This document shows, piece after piece, positions 1-5,627 of a DNA stretch of 10,908 nucleotides; within the stretch, counting starts at the first letter, position 1; every line of letters starts with the position of its first letter. The notes below the pieces were generated by a model that had not been told where the DNA came from, made no database searches, and saw only the letters and a list, made by a program, of their open reading frames with translations. The DNA comes from Baffinella frigidus (lineage: Eukaryota > Cryptophyceae > Cryptomonadales > Baffinellaceae): positions 63,375 to 74,282 of the forward strand of contig MU647446.1 of assembly GCA_026770585.1 (NCBI GenBank). Direction: 5' to 3'. Made by a program: the position numbers and the translations under genes.

Positions 1-1
1 G

Positions 2-289
2 ACGGACGATCGCCGCCGCCGTCTTGAAAAGATAGTCGAGAAGAGGCGTGCAAAGACAGAACGCAGCCTCTATTCCAAGAGTTTGGCCCGCACGGAAGCG
101 ACACAGATGGAGCACATTGTGTTCTGGGCCGAGCACGCGAAGACGATCAAGGCCAAAAAATCGACGCTCCGAAACCAGCACACCCGCGAGCGATGCCCTC
201 GCTGCCGTTTGAAACGCGTCCACACGGCACGTCGTCTCGAACAGGCAGCGCAGGACAATTTGCAGCCGCCAGTCGCGTCAGCTGTCTAG
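2..289 (+). CDS. C-terminal end of a basic hypothetical protein (cut by left edge)
   Basis: The frame is open from the first bases of the window to a TAG at 287-289, giving 95 residues without a start, so this is the 3' end of a longer gene. No family is recognised. The visible part is rich in Arg, Lys and Glu and probably helical: an early RRRRLEK stretch, then VEKRRAK. It holds one CPRC pair inside HTRERCPRCRLKRVH, which could bind zinc with residues outside the window, or could be chance. An internal TTG and ATG exist, but the open frame upstream argues against a start there. A poly(A)-like AATAAA lies 41 bases after the stop on the same strand and supports the direction. Antisense frames here are weaker: they run into the downstream repeat and lack good starts. 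Confidence 0.5.
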   Translation, partial: TDDRRRRLEKIVEKRRAKTERSLYSKSLARTEATQMEHIVFWAEHAKTIKAKKSTLRNQHTRERCPRCRLKRVHTARRLEQAAQDNLQPPVASAV

Positions 290-329
290 CGTGTTTCGCG
301 CGTGGTGTATGTGGTATGGGACGTGGTGT

Positions 330-335
330 AATAAA
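330..335 (+). promoter_or_regulatory. Poly(A) signal AATAAA
   Basis: AATAAA lies 41 bases after the stop of the left-edge gene, behind a GT-rich stretch (GTGGTGTATGTGG). The position fits a short 3' untranslated region. The motif alone is weak evidence. Confidence 0.45.
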
Positions 336-393
336 CAACGGTTCAAACCACACACCCACTGTGTCTCTCGCCGTCTCTTCTGGGTTCCAGAAC

Positions 394-449
394 CCCCCCA
401 CCACCCACCACCCACCACCCACCACCCACCACCCACCACCTACCACCCT
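394..449. repeat. 7-base tandem repeat (CCACCCA)n
   Basis: Five perfect copies of CCACCCA at 401-435 are flanked by degenerate copies. The array is in the gene-free stretch 290-558. The unit is not a multiple of three, so it would shift any reading frame as it changes length, which fits non-coding DNA. Apart from this array and the AATAAA at 330, I see nothing in that stretch. Confidence 0.9.
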
Positions 450-558
450 ACATCCGACGGGCACCTCTCGCGCCAACCGAATGGCGCTCCGTAAGTGGCC
501 AACCGACGACCAGACGAGTGATCACCAGTGCAATCGCTGGGCATGTCCCATGACCTAA

Positions 559-771
559 CTATGGCGCGGACCCATAGCCCCACCGTTCACTTAACAGACA
601 GCTTGGGTACAGCACATCGATTGATTTGATAGTCGCCCCGCATACCCATGTGTTCGGATTGCAGCCATCCTCAAACTCGATGCATATCTTATTGGTGTCT
701 CTATCTTGAAACAAATGCCCGTATGTGATATCGTCCCCGAGGTACACCCGCACCCTCATCGGCGGCATCAT
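559..771 (-). CDS. Small hypothetical protein, possible Tudor/SH3-like beta barrel
   Basis: ATG at 769-771 (a second in-frame ATG is at 757-759) runs to TAG at 559-561, giving 70 residues. The frame stays open upstream to a stop near 916, but there is no ATG there. The product reads like a folded protein: alternating hydrophobics in RVRVYLGDDI, then ICIEFEDG, then TWVCGATIKSIDVLYP. Strand-turn-strand spacing with an acidic-Gly turn resembles small beta barrels of the Tudor/agenet/SH3 type, but this is only a pattern impression and no family is recognised. It is on the same strand as the DUF2828-like gene upstream, 357 bases away. It could also be the last exon of a spliced gene, since the open frame begins well before the first ATG. 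No clear TATA box or poly(A) signal is seen. Confidence 0.45.
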   Translation of the reverse strand: MMPPMRVRVYLGDDITYGHLFQDRDTNKICIEFEDGCNPNTWVCGATIKSIDVLYPSCLLSERWGYGSAP

Positions 772-986
772 CGATGTATTCGAGCGTTGTGCTGTGAAAC
801 CAGTGGCTTTGTACCAGCTTATGAACGGCCGCCTAGTCGGACAACGCAGACGTGTGGCCACGGGGAACAAGCTGCGTGGGAGAGATCGCAAGCGGGCGTG
901 TGTTGTGCATGACAGTTAACCTCGTTTTTGTTCGTTCACACCACGAGAGACGTGATTGCGGGCGGGTCGTATGTTGTATTTTCCAG

Positions 987-1059
987 ACACCGCCTCTACA
1001 CACCGCCTCTACACACCGCCTCTACACACCGCCTCTACACACCGCCTCTACACACCGCC
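987..1059. repeat. 13-base minisatellite (ACACCGCCTCTAC)n
   Basis: Five perfect head-to-tail copies (987-1051) and a partial sixth (1052-1059). The array is in the gene-free gap 772-1128, about 70 bases past the stop of the minus-strand DUF2828-like gene and upstream of the small gene at 559-771. The unit is not a multiple of three, consistent with spacer DNA. Plus-strand frames through it read as repeated HRLYTPPLHTAST and are not genes. Confidence 0.92.
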
Positions 1060-1128
1060 CCCATTCCAGATGGCACCCACGACCCACCCCACCCTCCCAC
1101 TGCCCAGCACCTTGCTACCGCCAACTGC

Positions 1129-2484
1129 TCACGCCCGTGCCGCGGCCTCCTCCAGCGCCCCCCTGTACAGCGACACAAGGATGTTCTTCTGCGCGTCCAC
1201 GGCAACCCTGGTGTCGAGAAGGTGGCCGCAGAGCCTGTATGCGATTGCGTGCGAGATGCCACACGACGAGCCCCACGTGGCAGCGCCCCCCTCGTCGGCG
1301 CGGTTGCAAAGGAGTGCGCCCTTCGTGCAGTTGTCGTGGACACAGCCAGGGATCGGCGCCCATTTGACGGCCATGGGGTCTTTCGTCGCGACCCCCTTTG
1401 CGAAGGAACACACAACGAATTCGACGAGTGCACGGTAGTCTTCCTCCGTGCCAGGGACGCCGACACGTGCGCCGTAATCGTGGCGGTGAAGTTTCGCGCG
1501 CTCCGCCTGCCACTGCGTCTTGAACTCTTCATTCAACCAGATGTTCTTCTTCCGCCTCTTCGTATCATCAGAGGCGCGCACCGCCGCGCGATACTGCTTA
1601 CAGGTGACATCCATCGACCCGAAAGCATACGCCGAAGTGTTGTCCGCCGCTGTCTTTGGGGTCTTTGGGGTCTGCGGCGGGGTCTTTGGGGTCTTTGGGG
1701 TCTGCGGCGTATCGGGGGTAGACACAAACGACGAGATGAACCCGGTCGCGGTTTCTTCGCGGCGAAGCGTCGCGGGGGTCCTCATGTTCGAACGCATGCG
1801 AGCGGACCTGCGCGGCGCTTCGGCCAGCACAACGTCTTTGGACGTGACACAGAACCTTGCCAAGAGATTCTTCCAGATCGTCTTCTCCTTGGCATACAGA
1901 CTGGCGCGCAGCATCTCCCTCGAGGCGCCAGACTTGTAACCCAGCCACAGCCTTTCGACCGAGAAAGAGCGGTTGAAGGTCACGACCGAAAGGAGCGTCA
2001 ACATGTCGCTATAACCGATGTCATGCGCCACCGAGAGCATGAACGTCCCGGGGTGCATTCCCCACAGCCATGTGAGTGCGACCATGTACACCGAGTGCTT
2101 GTTCTTGCCGTCGTCTGGCAGCTTTCCGAAGACCATGATGTCGCGGAGCAACATGCTGCTGTCTTTCGCGTAGGCCGTGGCAAGCAACGTGCGGAGGGTA
2201 TCGATGTCCGCGCTCGCGTCAATGCCAGTCGGCCGGTTGTCCTTGAAATGGAAAGGAAACCGGGCCATGTCCACACCCGTCGCGTCGGCAGTCTCGTTGG
2301 AGTCGTCGTCAAGTGTGGTGCCAACCGCGGCAACTACGACCCCCATGCCATAGCCGCCCATGCTATGGCCACTCGGCCCGAAGCCACGCATCGGCCGATA
2401 GCCCACCAGATAGGCGCTCATGGCAGTCGGGACGGCGGGGTCGTCTCGCACCAAGGTACTGCACAGCATCGTGCCGAATGACAT
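1129..2484 (-). CDS. DUF2828-like protein without VWA domain (truncated paralogue)
   Basis: 451 residues from ATG at 2482-2484 to TGA at 1129-1131. Residues about 92-170 form a helical block: DIDTLRTLLATAY, then VYMVALTWLWGMHPGTFML. It matches the block DIDPSALVVLLEAAW then FYRSLVWLWHKSPATLLFN in the long gene at 5627-8274. A second shared motif, VKWAPIPGCVHD (near residue 375), matches AKWAPSVDGLHD there. These motifs and their order suggest the N-terminal part of the DUF2828 family (PF11443), known from plants, fungi and some giant viruses; function unknown. The C-terminal VWA part is absent: the protein ends in ILVSLYRGALEEAAARA and no MIDAS motif is found in the bases beyond. A Ser/Thr/Pro linker with a TPKTPKT repeat lies near residues 254-278. 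The N-terminal 90 residues are Gly/Met-rich and unplaced. The long plus-strand frame opposite is a shadow. Confidence 0.85.
   Translation of the reverse strand: MSFGTMLCSTLVRDDPAVPTAMSAYLVGYRPMRGFGPSGHSMGGYGMGVVVAAVGTTLDDDSNETADATGVDMARFPFHFKDNRPTGIDASADIDTLRTLLATAYAKDSSMLLRDIMVFGKLPDDGKNKHSVYMVALTWLWGMHPGTFMLSVAHDIGYSDMLTLLSVVTFNRSFSVERLWLGYKSGASREMLRASLYAKEKTIWKNLLARFCVTSKDVVLAEAPRRSARMRSNMRTPATLRREETATGFISSFVSTPDTPQTPKTPKTPPQTPKTPKTAADNTSAYAFGSMDVTCKQYRAAVRASDDTKRRKKNIWLNEEFKTQWQAERAKLHRHDYGARVGVPGTEEDYRALVEFVVCSFAKGVATKDPMAVKWAPIPGCVHDNCTKGALLCNRADEGGAATWGSSCGISHAIAYRLCGHLLDTRVAVDAQKNILVSLYRGALEEAAARA
1652..1711. repeat. 30-base in-frame repeat encoding TPKTPKTPPQ-type units
   Basis: Two copies (1652-1681 and 1682-1711), each built of two 9-base GTCTTTGGG pieces plus a 12-base piece. 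On the minus strand it encodes a Pro-Lys-Thr linker near residues 258-278 of the DUF2828-like protein. The unit is ten codons, so length changes keep the frame. Confidence 0.9.
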
Positions 2485-2586
2485 GTTCGGTGGGTTGATG
2501 TGTAGTCTCTGAAACCCCCCCCCGCTAAATGCAGCAAATACAACACGCAGTGCTCCCCCAGACCACGCGTCCGAGTCCTACGGCCC

Positions 2587-2609
2587 CCTACGGTAGTCGG
2601 GACCGTAGG
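2587..2609. other. Perfect inverted repeat (8-base stem, 7-base loop)
   Basis: CCTACGGT (2587-2594) pairs exactly with ACCGTAGG (2602-2609) around AGTCGGG. A further partial copy, CCTACGG, stands just before it (2577-2583). It sits in the 329-base divergent gap between the minus-strand gene ending its 5' side at 2484 and the plus-strand gene at 2814, so it may be a promoter element or an RNA hairpin in a leader. No factor is known. Confidence 0.7.
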
Positions 2610-2813
2610 CTTGACATAGACGAACTGCTGTAAACATAATACCCCCCACTACCGACCGGCTGACTAAGTTAACAACGTTTTAAGAATGGGGGAATGTAGA
2701 CTCGGCAACAGGGTCGTTTTGGTACTGGTTTACTCGAATCTATGTAGTTTAATCGACTCTCTACACGCTAGAGTTGGCACACAAACTGAGGCACGAAACA
2801 GACACGTGGCGGC

Positions 2814-3037
2814 ATGAATGCAAGGGGCATGGCTGAATTTGACGACTTCTCCCTGCCGTTTGGAACGCGCCAGTACGACCACGCCAAATTACACCACAAG
2901 ATGTTCCACAAGGATGGCACGGAAAGCGCTGCCATCGACTTTCTAATCGGAGAGGGGGACGAAGACGCCTATTACTTCCGCTCCGACGCGTGGAGCAACC
3001 GCGACCGCAACCCCCGGCGCCACAGAGAAACACGAAG

Positions 3038-3075
<38 letters not shown>

Positions 3076-3593
3076 TGCATGTCAGACCGACACACCCGAC
3101 CGCCACCAAGCCGCTTGCAAACGCCAAGCCGCCGCTTGCAAACGCCAAGCCGCCGCTTGCAAACGCCAACTACGCATCCTACGAGCAGAAGCGCAAAATC
3201 TACGAAGTGCATGTGGGGAAGTGGCGATTGTGCGAGACTAGTGCGAAGCGCAAAGCATCTAGGGAGATCCTGATGCGCTTCCGGATGCTCCGATGTGAGA
3301 TCATGCACATTTCAACGGTGGCACACCGTCAACACGAACCCGCCAAAAAGGTATTTGCACACGGGCTTGCGAAGATCGCGAAGCTGCTCAGTACAGGCGC
3401 TTACACCGACGAAGGGGAATGGTTGATGCACGAACAGCTTTTCGACATAGCCGAGAAAATCTATATAGATGCGACATGTCCCCAGAACGGGAACAGCCTG
3501 TCAAAGCCGATGGTCGCGCTACACGCAGAGATCGCCAGGACGGCAAAGCAACTCTGCACCGAGGCGACGCGGGAGAACGAACATGTAGGATAG
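2814..3593 (+). CDS. Hypothetical protein with poly-Ala tract and KPPLANA repeats
   Basis: 259 residues from ATG at 2814-2816 (a second in-frame ATG is at codon 6) to TAG at 3591-3593. No family is recognised. There are two parts. The N-terminal part (1-66) is acidic/aromatic (EFDDFSLPFG, then GEGDEDAYYFRSDAW). A linker follows with 12 Ala encoded by a GCT run (residues 76-87) and three KPPLANA-type repeats (99-118). The C-terminal part (about 122-259) is basic and helical (EQKRKIYEVHVGKWRL, KRKASREILMRFRMLRCEI) and looks folded, ending in an amphipathic ARTAKQL helix. It is transcribed away from the DUF2828-like gene, so the two share an upstream region. No canonical TATA box is seen close to the ATG. 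Codon-length repeats and the lack of in-frame stops support it as real. Function unknown. Confidence 0.8.
3039..3071 (+). repeat. Trinucleotide microsatellite (GCT)11
   Basis: Eleven GCT codons plus one GCC encode a 12-residue poly-Ala tract in the protein at 2814-3593. Pure codon repetition points to slippage, not selection for alanine alone. Confidence 0.95.
3108..3167 (+). repeat. 21-base in-frame repeat encoding KPPLANA
   Basis: An 18-base first copy (3108-3125) is followed by two identical 21-base copies (3126-3146, 3147-3167). Each full copy encodes Lys-Pro-Pro-Leu-Ala-Asn-Ala. It forms a linker between the two halves of the host protein. Confidence 0.93.
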
Positions 3594-3643
3594 CACCTGG
3601 GCGCGTCGTTTGGACAGGAGGGTGTCGCGTGGGCGTGTTTTTG

Positions 3644-3653
3644 TATATAAAAG
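3644..3653 (+). promoter_or_regulatory. TATA box TATATAAAAG
   Basis: A textbook TATA box. Initiation 25-30 bases downstream would fall near 3670-3675, just after the ATG at 3666 and just before the ATG at 3678. It therefore favours 3678 as the start of the next gene. It lies 50 bases past the stop of the preceding gene. Confidence 0.75.
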
Positions 3654-3677
3654 ACGGCAAATTCCATGTACAGCAAC

Positions 3678-3950
3678 ATGCAGAAACAGCCAACGCCCGA
3701 GCATGTAGCGCGGACGGCAGCTGGTCGCAAATCTGGCCACACGTCCGTTTCCATTCGTAGTGCACGTGCAATTCAACGGTGCGGGACGTTGCCACGCAAC
3801 TCGCTATGCCCGGCTTCTCTGTGGGGCACGGTGAACTGGTACGTGTCTGGGTCGCATAGGGTATGCGAAGACAGATATCAACCAGATCCGTTCAGGACGC
3901 GTATAGAGAGCATGCGACATGGGAGATCCTCGCAAGTCCCCACCACCTAG
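3678..3950 (+). CDS. Hypothetical basic protein, 90 residues
   Basis: ATG at 3678-3680 to TAG at 3948-3950. An in-frame ATG at 3666 would add four residues (MYSN), but it lies too close to the TATA box at 3644 to be in the transcript if initiation follows the usual spacing. The product is Arg/Ser-rich (ARTAAGRKSGHTSVSIRSAR) with three Cys, and no domain, signal peptide or membrane segment is recognised. The main support is the strong promoter directly before it and the lack of a better frame; composition is not strongly protein-like. It overlaps in position the longer N-terminal reading of the next gene (from 3919), which is itself unlikely. Alternatively the TATA box drives a longer transcript reaching the ankyrin gene. 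Confidence 0.4.
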   Translation: MQKQPTPEHVARTAAGRKSGHTSVSIRSARAIQRCGTLPRNSLCPASLWGTVNWYVSGSHRVCEDRYQPDPFRTRIESMRHGRSSQVPTT

Positions 3951-3987
3951 CGTGTCGGAATACGCCATCGTGTATGCGCGGGCGTTG

Positions 3988-3996
3988 CATATAAGC
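3988..3996 (+). promoter_or_regulatory. TATA box CATATAAGC
   Basis: TATAAG at 3990-3995 is 26-31 bases before the ATG at 4021. This places initiation almost on that ATG and argues against the in-frame upstream start at 3919, which lies before the TATA box. Confidence 0.65.
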
Positions 3997-4020
3997 AGCC
4001 CGCATGTGTGGTGGTACACA

Positions 4021-4551
4021 ATGGAACAGAATCCTGCCGTTTGGACAGCCGTCAAGCATGGCACCCTAGAGGACTTGAAGACACTGCTTGGTCGTTCGAC
4101 GCCAGAACAAGCTTCCGCGCCCGGTGGCCCGCATCTCACAAGTCCACTGCACGAGGCGGTGTCCATGCACGATCTCGACAGGGTAAATGCGCTGCGCAAG
4201 GCTCGTGTTTCTATGACATATGAACCTCCGTCGGGACCAGCAGGCTGGCTCTCCGCATACAAATACTCGGTACTGTTCAGGAGGCAGAGCGAGGCTGCGG
4301 CTGTTATCTCCAGGAATCTTGGCCAGGAGCGATTTTACGGGGAGCAATATGCCCAACAGCACGCAGAGGTCGCGCGCATGGCCGCAAACCAGAGACTGCG
4401 TATTGAAGAGAGGGAACGACCGGACCGATGTATGGCGTTTGCAATGGGACACCATGACAGACTCGGCGGCGAATCACACGTTCGCCACATGCTGCCCAAA
4501 GATATGGTCAACATGGTCCTGGGGTTTATGTCAACGCCCCCTGCCACCTGA
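4021..4551 (+). CDS. Ankyrin-repeat protein with F-box-like C-terminus
   Basis: 176 residues from ATG at 4021-4023 to TGA at 4549-4551. The frame opens earlier (ATG at 3919), but the TATA box at 3990 and the protein pattern both favour 4021. Residues 1-65 carry about one and a half ankyrin units: NPAVWTAVKHGTLEDLKTLL, then SPLHEAVSMHDLDRVNAL, with the expected hydrophobic spacing and the PLHEA form of the TPLH motif. The middle (about 75-145) is helical and Arg/Gln-rich. The last 20 residues contain MLPKDMVNMVLGFM, which resembles the LPxE-hydrophobic start of an F-box or the PRANC tail of poxvirus and wasp ankyrin proteins. In such proteins the tail binds Skp1 of an SCF ubiquitin ligase and the ankyrins choose the target. 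That role is inference here. The gene ends 45 bases from the convergent gene on the minus strand. Confidence 0.78.
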   Translation: MEQNPAVWTAVKHGTLEDLKTLLGRSTPEQASAPGGPHLTSPLHEAVSMHDLDRVNALRKARVSMTYEPPSGPAGWLSAYKYSVLFRRQSEAAAVISRNLGQERFYGEQYAQQHAEVARMAANQRLRIEERERPDRCMAFAMGHHDRLGGESHVRHMLPKDMVNMVLGFMSTPPAT

Positions 4552-4596
4552 AAGAAATAGTGCTAAGGCGGTGGTACACGTTCCTACACAAACGCC

Positions 4597-5235
4597 CTAC
4601 AAGCCACCCCGATCCCTGCTGTAGTAACGGCGTGCTGCAGCACTAGCTTCTGCGAGTTCGTGCACACGTACACCGTCATCCAAGGGTTGCTGGCGCGATG
4701 TAGCACGGGCTACCTGCTGCGCCGGTATTTCACACCCGTCACGGTCACGACCGAAGAGTCTGTCCATGGCCCCGTGTAATGCATTATCCATGCCGCCGCC
4801 GCCACCGCCACCGCCACCTCCATGTCGAGGTGTCCAATCGTACGCATCGTGTCCTTCGCGCGCTGCACCATATCCTCCCACATGCACGGGTGTATCATAT
4901 CCCATGGGCGCTGGTGCAACATATCCTGCACGCGGTGGTTCTTGTAGATACCGCTTAGGTTGTCTGGATCCACCAAGATCAAGGCCCTCCAGGATATCTT
5001 CTATAGCCTCGTTTCGGCTGCACCCTGACGGTTCGGCGAACTCGCGCTTATTGCGTTTCATTGGAACACGAACCCCGTTCGTCGAATGGCGTTCCCGTCG
5101 CTCAGCTGCAGCCCGGCAGAAGTCACGTTGTGTTAGAGAGACGGGGCGTGCCATAGAACGCCCGCGCACACCGGCCTCGAATCCACCGGCCTCGAATCCA
5201 CCGGCCCCAAACCTACCAGCATCGCTCATGTCCAT
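4597..5235 (-). CDS. Gly/Arg-rich, probably disordered hypothetical protein
   Basis: 212 residues from ATG at 5233-5235 (a second in-frame ATG at 5227-5229) to TAG at 4597-4599. The frame is open further upstream to 5433, but that part would encode a CA-microsatellite stretch and lies beyond a TATA-like box at 5273-5280, so it is left out. The sequence starts with GGFEAG repeats (residues about 7-20), then a basic part (VPMKRNKREFAEPSGCSRNE), a short acidic helix (AIEDILEGLDLGG), a Pro/Tyr/Gly-rich middle (PPRAGYVAPAPMGY), ten Gly in a row near residue 140-150, and an Arg-rich tail. No enzyme or fold is recognised. Such composition is common in RNA- or DNA-binding or condensate-forming proteins, but this is only inference. 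It is on the same strand as the long DUF2828 gene, 391 bases downstream of it. Confidence 0.68.
   Translation of the reverse strand: MDMSDAGRFGAGGFEAGGFEAGVRGRSMARPVSLTQRDFCRAAAERRERHSTNGVRVPMKRNKREFAEPSGCSRNEAIEDILEGLDLGGSRQPKRYLQEPPRAGYVAPAPMGYDTPVHVGGYGAAREGHDAYDWTPRHGGGGGGGGGGMDNALHGAMDRLFGRDRDGCEIPAQQVARATSRQQPLDDGVRVHELAEASAAARRYYSRDRGGL
4792..4821. repeat. GCC/ACC codon run encoding Gly10
   Basis: Thirty bases of mostly GCC and ACC triplets encode ten consecutive Gly on the minus strand within the protein at 4597-5235. Confidence 0.85.
5170..5214. repeat. 15-base in-frame repeat encoding GGFEA
   Basis: Two perfect copies of ACCGGCCTCGAATCC (5170-5199) and a diverged third (5200-5214). 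On the minus strand they encode the N-terminal GAGGFEAGGFEAG stretch. Five codons per unit keep the frame. Confidence 0.9.
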
Positions 5236-5271
5236 GATATCGATATCGGTCGCTGGCACATGATATCGGTC
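5233..5271. repeat. Duplicated GATATCGGTC element in the leader
   Basis: GATATCGGTC occurs at 5242-5251 and 5262-5271, and each copy is preceded nearby by CATGATATC. The cores are palindromic (GATATC). The two copies lie between the TATA-like box and the ATG of the minus-strand gene at 4597-5235, a position where they could act on DNA or on the leader RNA. No known factor is assigned. Confidence 0.55.
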
Positions 5272-5272
5272 A

Positions 5273-5280
5273 TAAATATA
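5273..5280 (-). promoter_or_regulatory. TATA-like box TATATTTA
   Basis: On the minus strand TATATTTA is 38-45 bases before the ATG at 5235. The spacing fits the other TATA-ATG distances in this window and decides against the longer upstream reading. Confidence 0.55.
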
Positions 5281-5305
5281 GACTGTAGACAATGGACATA
5301 CACGA

Positions 5306-5355
5306 AACACATGGACGAGCAAGAGAGAGCTAACACATGGACGAGCAAGAGAGAG
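5306..5355. repeat. Direct duplication of 24 bases leading into an AG microsatellite
   Basis: The stretch at 5306-5329 (beginning AACACATGGACGAGC) is repeated at 5332-5355. The second copy runs into a pure (AG)9 tract at 5348-5366. The whole lies in the spacer 5236-5626, upstream of the minus-strand gene. Confidence 0.85.
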
Positions 5356-5404
5356 AGAGAGAGAGAATTCTAGGGAGGTGGTACAGACACATGCTTCAGT
5401 GCTC

Positions 5405-5431
5405 AATAAACACACACACACGCAAACACAC
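5405..5431. repeat. CA microsatellite
   Basis: Interrupted CA dinucleotide run following AATAAA (5405-5410). The AATAAA is probably part of this low-complexity DNA, since the nearest plus-strand gene ends more than 850 bases earlier. Confidence 0.8.
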
Positions 5432-5455
5432 ACGAACTCGTTTGTTTACTGCAGT

Positions 5456-5496
5456 ACCACCACCACCACCACCAACACCACCACCACCACCACCAC
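5456..5496. repeat. ACC trinucleotide microsatellite
   Basis: ACC triplets with one AAC interruption, in the spacer after the DUF2828/VWA gene. Read on the minus strand in that gene's frame it would encode Gly residues beyond the stop codon. Confidence 0.85.
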
Positions 5497-5537
5497 GCCC
5501 CCCCTCCCCCACTTGTGGAGGCCCCTTGAGAGGCGCG

Positions 5538-5627
5538 CGGGCCTCTTCGACACGGGCCTCTTCGACACGGGCCTCTTCGACACGGGCCTCTTCGACGCGG
5601 GCCTCTTCGACACGGGCCTCTTCGACT
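5538..5627. repeat. 15-base minisatellite, six copies (CGGGCCTCTTCGACA)
   Basis: Six complete 15-base units. Copy 4 has one change (ends G) and copy 6 ends T. The array begins, on the minus strand, at the last base of the TAA stop (5627-5629) of the DUF2828/VWA gene. In that gene's frame it reads as VEEAR repeated six times. Confidence 0.95.

Noticed and set aside
394-1059. CRISPR-like arrays
   Set aside because: The 7- and 13-base arrays are head-to-tail repeats without spacers, and no cas genes are present.
928-2481. Longest plus-strand open frame (517 codons)
   Set aside because: It is antisense to the DUF2828-like gene, begins in the 13-base repeat, and its product is Arg/His-rich shadow sequence without recognisable motifs. 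The minus strand matches a paralogue in the same window.
3037-3273. Poly-Leu and poly-Cys frames over the GCT run
   Set aside because: They are other frames of the microsatellite; only the poly-Ala frame continues as a long, protein-like gene.
5405-5410. AATAAA as a poly(A) signal
   Set aside because: No plus-strand gene ends nearby and it is embedded in a CA microsatellite. It could serve the ankyrin gene only with a very long 3' region overlapping two minus-strand genes.
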